Under the pieces are notes generated by a model. It had not been told where the DNA came from. It was given only the letters and a program-made list of their open reading frames with translations, and searched no databases. Both the position numbers and the translations under genes were made by a program. DNA of 64,000 nt, taken from G963669295 sp963669295 (GTDB taxonomy: Bacteria; Bacteroidota; Bacteroidia; Flavobacteriales_D; CALLUQ01). This document shows, one piece after another, positions 44,402 through 53,495 of the stretch; position 1 is the stretch's first letter, and the number at the start of each line of letters is the position of its first letter. The stretch lies in contig OY769938.1 in NCBI GenBank assembly GCA_963669295.1, positions 3,906,001 to 3,970,000 of the forward strand, written 5' to 3'.

Positions 44402-45655
44402 ATGGAAACATTGCTCGTTATAGCTTTTCATTTTCCTCCATACCCTGGTGTTGGATCGAGGCGGTGGACAAAGATGGTGAAGGCGTTGGCTAAAAAAGGA
44501 TACGACATTCATGTGATTGCTGTCATGAACCCTTTTAAAGAGGAATCGCTGTGGACCAGCGATATTGATCGTCCCAACATCAAGGTGCATTACCTGCGTA
44601 ACCCTTATCCGAGAGAGGTGCTGATAGGTCCCAAAAACTGGTTGGAGAAGGTGAAATATCGAATGCATATTAAGATGCTGAAAAAGGTATACAAAGGCAC
44701 CATTTACGACAAAGCCATTTTTTTAGAGCAACCGGTAAAAAAGTTGGCAAACAAGCTGATTCAAGCACACAACATCAACAACGTATTGGCCAATGGTGCT
44801 CCTTTTAGCATGCTTTATTACACGGCTCAACTTAAAGAGCAACACCCCAATCTTAATGTAGTTTGCGACCTGCGCGATCCATGGACAGATGGCATTGTAT
44901 ACGGCTATGCCGATTTGGAACCCGAACGCATGGCCTATGAAAAGATGATGGAACGTTATGTAGCAGAGCATGCCGATTATGTAACCACACCAGTAGCACC
45001 AATGACCAGTCGTTTGGCTTGTGATTACCAAGATCAACCCGCTTCTAAGTTTATTACGCTGCCCCATGCTTATGATGAAGATAATTACCGCATCATTCGT
45101 GCTGAACCAACAGGAAAATTGCAGCTGGTTTTTGGTGGTACTATTGAGTTGGTGGACATTGATACACTGTTTGATCCGCTGCTGGAAGCCTTACAACAAT
45201 TAAAGCAAGAGCAGCCCGATGCCTATGCGTTGCTCGACTTGGTGTTTTATACCAATGCACCGCGTTTGCAGCAAAAGGTAGCAGAAGCACAAGTAGAGGC
45301 CATTCGCTTTGAAGCACCGGTGCCGGTTAACGATTACTTCCGGGCCATGAGCAGTGGTAATGTGTTGATGATCTTTTTACCCGACCATGTGAAAGACTAC
45401 CACATCACCAAGTTTGCAGAATATATACCCATGCAAAAACCATTGGCTGTATTTTCGCAAGAAGGCCTATTGGGCACCTATGTGGAAGAACACCACATTG
45501 GCTATGCCCTAAACCCCAACACATATATAGCCAAACTGTTGGAAATGCTGGAAGCTTTTCAGCAGAAAACACTCGTCTTTGATTCGGAATACAACTACCA
45601 GGCTTATGCTTCTGATGCTGTAGCGGATAGGTTAGTGGAATTGTTGAAGAAGTAA
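44402..45655 (+). CDS. Family 4-like glycosyltransferase (GT-B)
   Basis: A 417-residue protein with a GT-B N-terminal domain (LLVIAFHFPPYPGVGSRRW, then VVCDLRDPWTDG) and a C-terminal domain with LVFGGTIELVDID, IPMQKPLAVFSQ and a short donor-site region. The HFPPxxGxGxxR motif is common in family 4 enzymes of Bacteroidota surface-polysaccharide loci. It is the last gene before the AraC regulator. Confidence 0.87.
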   Translation: METLLVIAFHFPPYPGVGSRRWTKMVKALAKKGYDIHVIAVMNPFKEESLWTSDIDRPNIKVHYLRNPYPREVLIGPKNWLEKVKYRMHIKMLKKVYKGTIYDKAIFLEQPVKKLANKLIQAHNINNVLANGAPFSMLYYTAQLKEQHPNLNVVCDLRDPWTDGIVYGYADLEPERMAYEKMMERYVAEHADYVTTPVAPMTSRLACDYQDQPASKFITLPHAYDEDNYRIIRAEPTGKLQLVFGGTIELVDIDTLFDPLLEALQQLKQEQPDAYALLDLVFYTNAPRLQQKVAEAQVEAIRFEAPVPVNDYFRAMSSGNVLMIFLPDHVKDYHITKFAEYIPMQKPLAVFSQEGLLGTYVEEHHIGYALNPNTYIAKLLEMLEAFQQKTLVFDSEYNYQAYASDAVADRLVELLKK

Positions 45656-45703
45656 GTTTTTTACTCCTACCGGAAAAATTCTGTAGTAAACTTTAAGTAC
45701 TCA

Positions 45704-45770
45704 ATCTGTAAAAAGTGTTAGCAATGGCTCTAGCAGTGTTCACCCGAAAGGGTGATGGTGTTTACCTTTG
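45704..45770 (+). promoter_or_regulatory. AraC-gene promoter with phased GTGTT direct repeats
   Basis: GTGTT elements at 45715 and 45736 are exactly 21 bases apart, and a third lies at 45758. The -7 box TACCTTTG (45763-45770) matches TAnnTTTG. The element ATCTGTAAAAAGTGTTA (45704-45720) recurs with 14 of 17 identities at 46765-46781 in front of the SDR gene. In both promoters the repeats lie 51 and 30 bases before the CTTTG of the -7 region. Autoregulation by the AraC protein is inferred. A 6-bp GAAA-loop hairpin (45740-45755) lies between the repeats and the -7 box. Confidence 0.6.
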
Positions 45771-45800
45771 TAGCATAATAATTTTACAACCGATTTTGTT

Positions 45801-46706
45801 ATGTCAGACATCCTACGCATAGAGTCGCTCAGCCAAATACATCGCATATTGCAGTGCGAAGAACCCAAACATCCATTGGTAAGTGTTATTGATGTATCGA
45901 AAATGACAGTGCCCGAAGAGCTATTGGGCCAGAAAACTACCGGCAACTTTTACCTGATCATGCTCAAAGATGCTGATTGTGGCATGCAATATGGCCGCAA
46001 TCATTACGACTTTGAAGAAGGGGTGCTCACGTTTGTAGGCCCCAATCAGGTGACCTCTTCCAGCAAGGAAACTCAAACAGCAAATGGGTGGATGTTGTTT
46101 TTTCATCCCGATTTAATTCGCCCGTATCAATTGGGAGAAAACATTGGTGGATACCACTTTTTCTCTTACGATGTGCATGAAGCGTTGCACCTTTCGAAAA
46201 AGGAAGAAGGCATATTGAACGATTGCATTGAAAAGATACAATACGAGTTGGAACAAAACATTGATGCCCACAGCCAGGGATTACTGGTATCGAACATTGA
46301 GTTGTTGTTGAATTACTGCAACCGCTTTTACGAGCGCCAGTTTCATACCCGTGCCCACCACCATAAAGATGTGGTAAGCCATGTAGAACAGCTCATCAAA
46401 AGCTATTACGAAGACAATCTTCAATTGGAATCTGGCACGCCTTCTACCGAGTACCTGGCCGATAAGGTGAACCTTTCAGCCAATTACCTGGGTGATTTAT
46501 TGAAAAAGGAAACCGGGAAAAACACCAAGGAGCACATCAATGCATTTGTGGTAGATCGTGCCAAAACCATGCTGTTAAATTCTGAAAGTAATGTCAGTGA
46601 AATAGCTTACGATTTAGGATTTAACTACCCCCATTATTTCAGCCGTATGTTTAAACAACAAACTGGGAAATCCCCTCAACAATATAGAGCGTTGAATCTG
46701 AATTGA
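45801..46706 (+). CDS. AraC-family transcriptional regulator
   Basis: A 301-residue regulator with an N-terminal sensor-like part (about 1-190) and a C-terminal AraC DNA-binding domain with two helix-turn-helix units: YLADKVNLSANYLGDLLKKE and VSEIAYDLGFNYPHYFSRMF, then KQQTGKSPQQYR. The ATG at 45801 is 31 bases after the promoter -7 box. Its own promoter and that of the following SDR gene share phased repeats, so it probably controls both. The sensor domain gives no clue to the signal. Confidence 0.92.
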   Translation: MSDILRIESLSQIHRILQCEEPKHPLVSVIDVSKMTVPEELLGQKTTGNFYLIMLKDADCGMQYGRNHYDFEEGVLTFVGPNQVTSSSKETQTANGWMLFFHPDLIRPYQLGENIGGYHFFSYDVHEALHLSKKEEGILNDCIEKIQYELEQNIDAHSQGLLVSNIELLLNYCNRFYERQFHTRAHHHKDVVSHVEQLIKSYYEDNLQLESGTPSTEYLADKVNLSANYLGDLLKKETGKNTKEHINAFVVDRAKTMLLNSESNVSEIAYDLGFNYPHYFSRMFKQQTGKSPQQYRALNLN

Positions 46707-46764
46707 ATTCACATAACACCTTGATGGCGAGGTATTTTTAACAATGAAAGGGTTTTTCTTACAC

Positions 46765-46831
46765 ATCCGTAAAATGTGTTTTTCATTCGGTAATAGGTGT
46801 TTACAAAACATAGAATCAGGCCATTACTTTG
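46765..46831 (+). promoter_or_regulatory. SDR-gene promoter with the same phased GTGTT repeats
   Basis: GTGTT elements at 46776 and 46797 are 21 bases apart, as in the AraC-gene promoter, and lie 51 and 30 bases before CTTTG (46827-46831). TTACTTTG (46824-46831) matches the -7 pattern with one mismatch. The stretch from CTTTG to the start codon is 36 bases here and 35 in the AraC promoter, and both contain a GCATA element just after it. Confidence 0.6.
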
Positions 46832-46862
46832 TGGCATAGAATTGATCATTAAAAAAACAGTT

Positions 46863-47681
46863 ATGAAAAAAGTAATCTTAATTACAGGAGCCTCTTCAGG
46901 GATGGGAAAGGTAACTGCCATACAATTAATAAAAGCGGGGCATATTGTATACGGTGCAGCACGTCGTTTAAAAAAGATGCAGGATCTTGTTGATGCAGGA
47001 GGACATGTCATTGCCATGGATGTAACGGATGAGCGGCAAGTTGTTGCTGGAGTGAAGCAAATTGTGGAAGAACAAGGCAGGATAGATGTGTTGGTAAACA
47101 ACGCTGGTTATGCCGTTTACGGTTCAGTTGAAGATGTCAGCATGGAAAATGCTCGCCGTCAATTTGATGTCAACATCTTTGGGCTGGCACAAATCACCAG
47201 GGAAGTACTGCCACATATGCGTGCTCAAAAAAGTGGTAAAATCATTAACATATCTTCTGTAGGTGGAAAAATATACACTCCCCTTGGAGCGTGGTATCAT
47301 GCCACCAAGCATGCCCTGGAAGGTTGGAGCGATTGCTTGCGAATAGAAGTGCAGCAGTTTGGCATTGATGTGGTTATTGTAGAGCCGGGAGCGATTGTAA
47401 CTGAATTTGGAGATGTTATGACCCAACCCATGCTCGATCGATCAAAAGGAGGTGCTTATGAAAAAATGGCAACTACCATTGCAAGCAGTACGGATAAGTT
47501 TTACGACAACAGCCCTTCTACCTCACCTACCATTATTGCCAATATTATTGCAAAGGCCATTGATAGTAAGCGTCCTAAAACGCGATATGCGGGAGGCAAG
47601 ATGGCTAAGCCCATGCTGTTTTTAAGGAGATGGTTGAGCGATCGCATGTTTGACAAAATGCTATTCAGTCAATTAAAATAA
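46863..47681 (+). CDS. Short-chain dehydrogenase/reductase (SDR)
   Basis: A 272-residue classical SDR with the cofactor motif TGASSGMGK (about 8-16), the NNAG block (LVNNAGYAVYG) and the catalytic Tyr-x-x-x-Lys in WYHATKHA. It is of the type that reduces or oxidises small carbonyl or hydroxyl compounds with NAD(P). The ATG at 46863 gives the normal N-terminus. The gene lies directly after the AraC gene with a matching promoter, so it is its probable target. A role in glycan synthesis is not indicated. Confidence 0.9.
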   Translation: MKKVILITGASSGMGKVTAIQLIKAGHIVYGAARRLKKMQDLVDAGGHVIAMDVTDERQVVAGVKQIVEEQGRIDVLVNNAGYAVYGSVEDVSMENARRQFDVNIFGLAQITREVLPHMRAQKSGKIINISSVGGKIYTPLGAWYHATKHALEGWSDCLRIEVQQFGIDVVIVEPGAIVTEFGDVMTQPMLDRSKGGAYEKMATTIASSTDKFYDNSPSTSPTIIANIIAKAIDSKRPKTRYAGGKMAKPMLFLRRWLSDRMFDKMLFSQLK

Positions 47682-47695
47682 ACACTTTAAAGTAT

Positions 47696-47718
47696 CTGGT
47701 TGTGCTTAGCGCAGCCAG
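47696..47718. other. Stem-loop downstream of the SDR gene
   Basis: Bases 47696-47705 and 47709-47718 form a 10-bp stem with two G-U pairs (CTGGTTGTGC, loop TTA, GCGCAGCCAG), 14 bases after the SDR stop. No T-tract follows on either strand, so it is probably not a classic Rho-independent terminator; it may protect or process the 3' end of the transcript. Confidence 0.4.
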
Positions 47719-47883
47719 GCACAAATTCATGACACCGCACAATGTAATGATATGGTGGGAAACAGCCTCCTTCCACGGTCTTTACATACTACCAACAATA
47801 GTACATTCCCCTTCATATCGCTCCTTTCACCCATGCTCACCAACATTTCGTCAAATAAACCATGGGGAACACAACTGAATGAT

Positions 47884-47891
47884 TAAATTTG
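47884..47891 (+). promoter_or_regulatory. Candidate -7 box for wecB and following genes
   Basis: TAAATTTG matches TAnnTTTG exactly, 22 bases upstream of the ATG at 47914. No TTG lies at the expected -33 distance. It fits a new transcript beginning after the AraC/SDR pair. Confidence 0.4.
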
Positions 47892-47913
47892 TTAGGTCTT
47901 GAACAGAGCTTGT

Positions 47914-49011
47914 ATGGCGGAGAAAAAAATACTCATCGTTGTGGGCACCCGTCCCAACTTCATTAAAGTAACCCAGTTTAAACGTGCAGCAGCTGCCCAT
48001 GGTGGGGTAGAAGTAAAGATTGTGCACACCGGCCAGCATTACGACGATAAGATGGCTGACGTATTCTTCCAGCAGTTTAACCTTACACCTGATTTCTTCC
48101 TAAACATTTCTAAGAACTCTGCCAACGCACAAATGGCTGAAATCATGTTGGGGTTGGAAAAGGTAATCACTACCTACCAACCCGACTTGTTAATGGTAGT
48201 AGGCGATGTGAACTCTACCTTTGCAGCAGCGCTTACTGGCAATAAATTGGGCATTAAGCTGGCTCACCTCGAAAGTGGACTGCGCAGCTTTGATCGTGGT
48301 ATGCCCGAAGAAATCAACCGCATCCTTACCGATCAAATCACCAACTTGTTTTTTGTGACCGAGCAAAGCGGCTACGACCACTTGATTGCGGAAGGGAAAC
48401 AAGAAGAGAACATTTACTTTGTGGGCAACACCATGATTGATACCCTGGTAGCCTTTACCAACGACATTGACCGCTCAGACGTATTGCAACGCTATGGAGT
48501 AAACAAGGGCGAATATGTGTTGATGACCATGCACCGCCCTGCTACGGTGGATCATAAAGAAGGGTTGGAAAAGTTGCTGGAGCTGATCGATTATGTTACT
48601 GCCCACCAAACACTGGTGTTCCCTATCCATCCGCGTACCATGAAGCGGTTTGAGGATTTTGGACTTGAGGGCGCACTCAAGAACAATCCAAAAATTGTAC
48701 TTACCGAGCCATTGGGTTACTTTGCCTTTCAGCATCTTATTGCGCATTGTAAATTCATCTTAACCGACAGCGGTGGTATACAGGAGGAAAGTACCTTTAG
48801 ACAGGTGCCTTGCCTTACCTTGCGCCCCAATACCGAACGCCCGGTAACCATTACATTGGGTACCAACGAAATTGTGCCGTTTGATGTAGAGGTGATCAAG
48901 AACAAGGTAGCCTCCATCGAAAACAATACCTTTAAACAAGGACAAATCCCTCCTCATTGGGACGGGAAATCGACCGAAAGAATTATAGAGATCCTGCATC
49001 GAGTGCTATGA
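47914..49011 (+). CDS. wecB: UDP-N-acetylglucosamine 2-epimerase (non-hydrolysing)
   Basis: A 365-residue WecB/MnaA-family enzyme interconverting UDP-GlcNAc and UDP-ManNAc. It has VVGTRPNFIKVTQF at the N-terminus, HTGQHYDDKM, VVGDVNSTFAAAL and the active-site region HLESGLRSFDRGMPEE, then LTDSGGIQEE. Length and motifs are those of the non-hydrolysing type, so it serves ManNAc-type residues rather than being a NeuC. I start at ATG 47914; the TTG at 47899 would add five residues. Confidence 0.92.
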   Translation: MAEKKILIVVGTRPNFIKVTQFKRAAAAHGGVEVKIVHTGQHYDDKMADVFFQQFNLTPDFFLNISKNSANAQMAEIMLGLEKVITTYQPDLLMVVGDVNSTFAAALTGNKLGIKLAHLESGLRSFDRGMPEEINRILTDQITNLFFVTEQSGYDHLIAEGKQEENIYFVGNTMIDTLVAFTNDIDRSDVLQRYGVNKGEYVLMTMHRPATVDHKEGLEKLLELIDYVTAHQTLVFPIHPRTMKRFEDFGLEGALKNNPKIVLTEPLGYFAFQHLIAHCKFILTDSGGIQEESTFRQVPCLTLRPNTERPVTITLGTNEIVPFDVEVIKNKVASIENNTFKQGQIPPHWDGKSTERIIEILHRVL

Positions 49012-50132
49012 TTTACCTGACGTACAACGACTTGCCATCGGGCGTATATTACAGCCAGGTGGCTGATGTATGCAACTACCTAAAGACGTTGGAGGCGGAT
49101 GTGAAGTTGGTAGCGTTAGTATCGGTACGAGGGTATTTCAAACACCGCAAGTGGATAAAAGCACACTATGCCAATGCCACAGTGCTGCCCATGGTGCCTA
49201 AGCACCACAACTGGAAGAAGAATGTATTTTGGTTGAAATGGGCGTTGGGTAAGCACAAAAGTGTGATGGCGCGCGGTCCGTTTGCGACCCATTTGGCGTT
49301 GCAATTGAAGCAACAGGGAAAGCTCAATAAAGTACTGATGGATGCCCGTGGGGCCTATGCTGCCGAATTTAAAGAATACCTCAATACAGGCCTGATTCAT
49401 GAAGACATTAGTGTGGTAGAGCGCGAAGCACTCGCCAACAGCGATTATCGCATTGCGGTATCGCACCAATTGATCAACCATTGGAAACAGGAATATGGGT
49501 TAACTCCTAACAATAATTTTGTGATCCCCTGCACGCTGAGCAGTAATAGCCGCAACACATTTTACAGTGCTGAGGAGTTGCAAGAAATACGTGCTGAACA
49601 AGGGTATGATCCCAACGACATTGTATTGGTATACTCGGGCTCAGTGGCTGGTTGGCAATCGATGGAAGCGGTAGATCGTTTTTTGTTGGAACAACTGCAG
49701 CAAAACGACCGGGTAAAGATGCTGTTTTTAGCACAAGTAGCTTTGGAATCGCTGCAAGCCTACCAGCAGTTTCCCGACCGGGTGAAGAAAGCATGGCTGG
49801 CACCCGAGCAGGTACATGGCATGCTGAGCGCTTGCGACTACGGCATTTTGTTGCGCAACAATACCGTAACCAACCAGGTGGCTTCGCCCACCAAATTTGC
49901 CGAGTACTTACATGCCGGGCTATCGGTACTCATTTCGCCACACATTGGCGATTATTCAGAATTTGTAAAAAACAATGCTTGCGGTGTGATTATAGAAGTT
50001 GATAAAGGAACCGTTGAACTTCATCAAATAGATTACGCGAAAAAGCAAGAATTATTTACCTTAGCCCAAAGCAACTTCACCAAAGAAGCGTTGAAGACAA
50101 CCTACCAAACTATTGTGAGTAAATTGAGCTAG
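49008..50132 (+). CDS. Family 4-like glycosyltransferase (GT-B)
   Basis: A 374-residue GT-B-like protein: MIYLTYNDLPSGVYYSQVAD at the N-terminus, then VMARGPFATHLAL, and in the C-terminal domain VYSGSVAGWQSMEAVDRFL and SPTKFAEYLHAGLSVLIS. The start codon overlaps the wecB stop (ATGA), so it probably uses or follows a ManNAc-type residue, by context only. Confidence 0.85.
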   Translation: MIYLTYNDLPSGVYYSQVADVCNYLKTLEADVKLVALVSVRGYFKHRKWIKAHYANATVLPMVPKHHNWKKNVFWLKWALGKHKSVMARGPFATHLALQLKQQGKLNKVLMDARGAYAAEFKEYLNTGLIHEDISVVEREALANSDYRIAVSHQLINHWKQEYGLTPNNNFVIPCTLSSNSRNTFYSAEELQEIRAEQGYDPNDIVLVYSGSVAGWQSMEAVDRFLLEQLQQNDRVKMLFLAQVALESLQAYQQFPDRVKKAWLAPEQVHGMLSACDYGILLRNNTVTNQVASPTKFAEYLHAGLSVLISPHIGDYSEFVKNNACGVIIEVDKGTVELHQIDYAKKQELFTLAQSNFTKEALKTTYQTIVSKLS

Positions 50133-50135
50133 CCT

Positions 50136-51056
50136 ATGTCAAAGAAGATAGTGATTACAGGAGGGGCAGGATTCATTGGATCGGCAGTAATTAAAGAGCT
50201 GCAAGCGCACCAACACGACATTTATGTGATCGACAACCTCTCGTTTGGTAATCGCGACTTTATTGCTATTGACGACGACCACTTCTTTGAAGAAGACATT
50301 CGCGATCGGGAAAAGATGATGGAATTGATGGGAGCTATACAGCCCCAGTGGATCATTCATCTGGCAGCCATTCACTTTATCCCTTATTGCAACCAACACC
50401 CATTTGAATCGGCCAACATCAATATACAGGGCACCATCAACGTATTGGATGCTGCAAAGCAGGTAACAGGACTCGAGAAAGTGTTTTTTGCTTCTACAGC
50501 AGCGGTATATCCTATTTACGACGATGCAGTAACAGAAACACATGCGGTAGGGCCGCTTGACATTTATGGCCTTTCTAAATTGGCAGGCGAACGACTGTCG
50601 AATGAGTTTCATTTAGATTCAGGAATATCAACGGTCATCTGCCGGTTCTTCAATGCATTTGGCCCCAACGAAACCAATCCGCACCTCATTCCTGAAATAC
50701 AAGATCAAATCAATGCGGGGCAGCGCACCATTCATTTAGGGAACCTCACCCCTAAACGCGATTTTATTCATACCTACGACATGGCACGGGCGGTACGTTT
50801 GCTAATGGAAAAAGAGACCATCACTAAGGATACGTTTAACCTTGGACGTGGCATTGAATATTCGGTGACAGAAATCGTAGAGGCATTTGAACGGCAGTTG
50901 GGCGAAAAGATTACCGTTGAGGTGGACCCTGCTCGTGTACGTAAAACTGATCGCATGCACTTGCTGGCAGATGTAAGTAAGCTGAAAGAAGCCACTGGCT
51001 GGCAACCCGAATGGGGCATCGACGAAGGCATCAAAACATTAATCAACATCCATTGA
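50136..51056 (+). CDS. NAD-dependent nucleotide-sugar epimerase/dehydratase
   Basis: A 306-residue extended SDR with KIVITGGAGFIGSAVI, the Asp of VIDNLSFGN, the Ser/Thr of FASTAAVYP and the catalytic Tyr-x-x-x-Lys in DIYGLSKLAGE. The layout resembles UDP-glucose 4-epimerases and their relatives; the exact sugar cannot be told. Its stop overlaps the likely TTG start of the next glycosyltransferase. Confidence 0.88.
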   Translation: MSKKIVITGGAGFIGSAVIKELQAHQHDIYVIDNLSFGNRDFIAIDDDHFFEEDIRDREKMMELMGAIQPQWIIHLAAIHFIPYCNQHPFESANINIQGTINVLDAAKQVTGLEKVFFASTAAVYPIYDDAVTETHAVGPLDIYGLSKLAGERLSNEFHLDSGISTVICRFFNAFGPNETNPHLIPEIQDQINAGQRTIHLGNLTPKRDFIHTYDMARAVRLLMEKETITKDTFNLGRGIEYSVTEIVEAFERQLGEKITVEVDPARVRKTDRMHLLADVSKLKEATGWQPEWGIDEGIKTLINIH

Positions 51057-52162
51057 GCGTAAAAGTAGTTTTTTGTACCGATGGCATTTTTCCCCACGCA
51101 GTGGGAGGTATGCAACGGCATTCAAGGTTACTGATTGAGGCATTGGCTACACATCATGAGGTGGAGTTGGTGGTGATGCACCCTCATGAAGAAAACGTAT
51201 TTGATGCTGCATTGGGCATTGAAGAGGTAAAGCTCAAGGGCATCGATGAAAACAACAACTACCTCAAAGAATGCAAGGCTTATTCCCAAAGGATATACGA
51301 AGCCTTGCAGCAGTACCCCGAACATTTGATTTATTCGCAAGGACTATCGGTATGGTACAAAGCCGATGCGTTTACCTCAAGATTGATTGTCAACCCTCAC
51401 GGGCTGGAACCTTTCCAGGCCATGGGCATCAAAGACAAGCTCATAGCACTGCCATTTAAAAAAGTATTTCGGAAAATATTTTCGCAGTCGGCAGCAGTGG
51501 TAGCACTTGGTGGCTACCTCACCGATATTTTAAATGCGGAAGTGCGTAACGCTGAAGTAGTGGTATTGCCCAATGCTGTTAATCTGCCTGAAGGGGTGGT
51601 GATGAAGCAAAAGCCAGATGCCAACGAGCCCTTAAAACTGTTGTTCGTTTCTCGTTTTGCTTCCAACAAGGGCATCCACATTTTAATAGAGGCCATTCGC
51701 CAGTTGAATGAAGAAGGGTACGACCAACTACAATACCACCTTGGTGGAAAAGGACCATTGTTTGAACACTACACCACTAACCACCAATACAACAATGTGC
51801 ACTACCTGGGTTTTGTATCTGATGAACAGTTGAAAGAACTGTATACCACTTCCGATGCGTTTGTTTTCCCTACCTTGTTTGAAGGTATGCCCACTGTAGT
51901 ATTAGAAGCTATGAGCCATTACCTGCCCATCATCGTATCTGATACAGGAGCAACATCGGAGTTGGTTGACAAGCAAAACGGTTACCTGATTGATTCAAAT
52001 AATATAGGGCAATTGAAAGAGGCCATCAAGGCATTGGTAGCATTGCCTGCAATGGAGAAGAACAAGCTGTCAGAACAATCATACCAGCGTGTGGCCGAAC
52101 GGTTTACCTGGCAAAAGGTGGCAGAGCGACACATGGCGCTATTCGAGCGAATGGCGCAATAA
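51053..52162 (+). CDS. Family 4 glycosyltransferase (GT-B)
   Basis: A 369-residue GT-B enzyme: VKVVFCTDGIFPHAVGGMQR at the N-terminus, LLFVSRFASNKGIHILIEAI, and the donor motif FPTLFEGMPTVVLEAMSHYL with E-x7-E spacing. The family N-terminus begins right after TTG 51053, which overlaps the previous stop codon in the manner of ATGA junctions; ATG 51011 would add 14 residues and a 46-base overlap. Its 3' end overlaps the convergent TlpA-like gene by 24 bases. Confidence 0.9.
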   Translation: MSVKVVFCTDGIFPHAVGGMQRHSRLLIEALATHHEVELVVMHPHEENVFDAALGIEEVKLKGIDENNNYLKECKAYSQRIYEALQQYPEHLIYSQGLSVWYKADAFTSRLIVNPHGLEPFQAMGIKDKLIALPFKKVFRKIFSQSAAVVALGGYLTDILNAEVRNAEVVVLPNAVNLPEGVVMKQKPDANEPLKLLFVSRFASNKGIHILIEAIRQLNEEGYDQLQYHLGGKGPLFEHYTTNHQYNNVHYLGFVSDEQLKELYTTSDAFVFPTLFEGMPTVVLEAMSHYLPIIVSDTGATSELVDKQNGYLIDSNNIGQLKEAIKALVALPAMEKNKLSEQSYQRVAERFTWQKVAERHMALFERMAQ

Positions 52163-53494
52163 AAGCTCCACCGTATCGGCCTGGAGATTTTTTCCTTTAA
52201 TGGTACGTTCGCGATCCAACAAGTATAGGGTAGGGGTTTTGCTGATCAAAAAGGTATTGACCTCTTCAGCTTTCCAGCCTTGCACGCTCGATACATTGAT
52301 CCATTCCAGGTCGTATTCAGCAATGGCGCTTTTCCAGGCAGTAGGGTCATCGTCGAGCGATACCGCATAAATTTCAAACCCTTTGTCTTTATAAGCAGCG
52401 TATGTTTTTTTTAGCTCAGGGATGGTGGCCTTGCAAAAAGAACAATGCGACGACCAAAAGAATACAAGCGTAAGTTGATGGTGATAGGCCACCTCACTCA
52501 GTGTTTTTATTTGTCCTTTGGCATTAGGAATAGCCATATCGGGGGCAATGCTACCAATGCGCAGTTTGCGGTAGGCCTCTGCATTGAACACAAACGAGGC
52601 ATCCTGAAAATGCTCAAAGCACGATTCGTTGCGGTAGTAGTTTTCTACAATGTGCTCAAAAATAATCTTTGGCCCCACTTTGTCGAACAGCTCCATAAGG
52701 TAGGCCAGGGTAAGGTCGTACACTTCATTGTTGGCACTGGCTTTATTCAAGATAATGTCTATCGCCTGTTTAAACCCAAATTCGTTGTACTGTACATGGC
52801 CCTCAAAGTATTTCATATAAATGTTGGGCAGTAGGGTAGTGCGGGTAAGGGCTGGATTGCTAAAGTCAATGGCATCGAAGAAATGCTTTTTAACATATTT
52901 ATCGCGAGGCATTTCAGCGTGTTGAGTGGCGTAACCGCAATCGTTTTTAACGTGTATGAAAGGACGGGTAGTAGCAGTGAAGTAGGTGTTAGGATGATCT
53001 TTAAATACCTTATTGGCATAGGTGTAAAACTCATTGTTTACCACTTCCTTCAGCGCCAGCAAAGCATGGTACAAAGTATCGGTTTCCACTAAAAAAGACA
53101 GTTGCACGTCGATGTTACGCAATCGATGGTCTATGTCTTTTTTGTATGCTTTGAAGTTGAACAGCAAACGGTTTTCTTCCGATTGCTCGATGACAATTTC
53201 TTTAAGTTTGGTGCCTGTGAGTTGAATTGCAGTAGGCACGTCTGGCGATAGAATAAGGTCTACATAATTGGTGTCGTTAAAGGCCACCCGGTAGTAACCT
53301 TCTTCTTGAGGGGTGTAGTAGGTAAATGTACCATTGCGCAACGGTACAGTATCGGTGTGTACGATGTGCATGCCGTAAAACGCATGAACATAAAGCTGAG
53401 GAAAATTGCAATCGGGAAGGGTGCCGCGAAGTGTGGTTTGTGCCTGACCATGGCCAACCAACACAAGCGCAATAAGCATCAACCAATACCGCAT
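52139..53494 (-). CDS. TlpA-like secreted thiol-disulfide oxidoreductase
   Basis: A 451-residue protein with a signal peptide (1-19, ending AQT) and a long N-terminal part of about 300 residues of a kind often found in Bacteroidota TlpA proteins. The C-terminal thioredoxin-like domain has Cys351-Ser-Phe-Cys354 in FFWSSHCSFCKATIPEL, then KGFEIYAVSLDD and the cis-Pro region SKTPTLYLLDRE. It should act in the periplasm. It is the last gene of a coupled operon with three Cys-rich secreted proteins, which are plausible clients. The start is at 53494, one base after the upstream gene's stop. Confidence 0.88.
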   Translation of the reverse strand: MRYWLMLIALVLVGHGQAQTTLRGTLPDCNFPQLYVHAFYGMHIVHTDTVPLRNGTFTYYTPQEEGYYRVAFNDTNYVDLILSPDVPTAIQLTGTKLKEIVIEQSEENRLLFNFKAYKKDIDHRLRNIDVQLSFLVETDTLYHALLALKEVVNNEFYTYANKVFKDHPNTYFTATTRPFIHVKNDCGYATQHAEMPRDKYVKKHFFDAIDFSNPALTRTTLLPNIYMKYFEGHVQYNEFGFKQAIDIILNKASANNEVYDLTLAYLMELFDKVGPKIIFEHIVENYYRNESCFEHFQDASFVFNAEAYRKLRIGSIAPDMAIPNAKGQIKTLSEVAYHHQLTLVFFWSSHCSFCKATIPELKKTYAAYKDKGFEIYAVSLDDDPTAWKSAIAEYDLEWINVSSVQGWKAEEVNTFLISKTPTLYLLDRERTIKGKNLQADTVELLLRHSLE

Positions 53495-53495
53495 A

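Noticed and set aside
47760..47830. Second copy of the 22-bp repeat after the SDR gene
   Set aside because: Two CCTTC-containing stretches occur about 41 bases apart, but without further periodic units.
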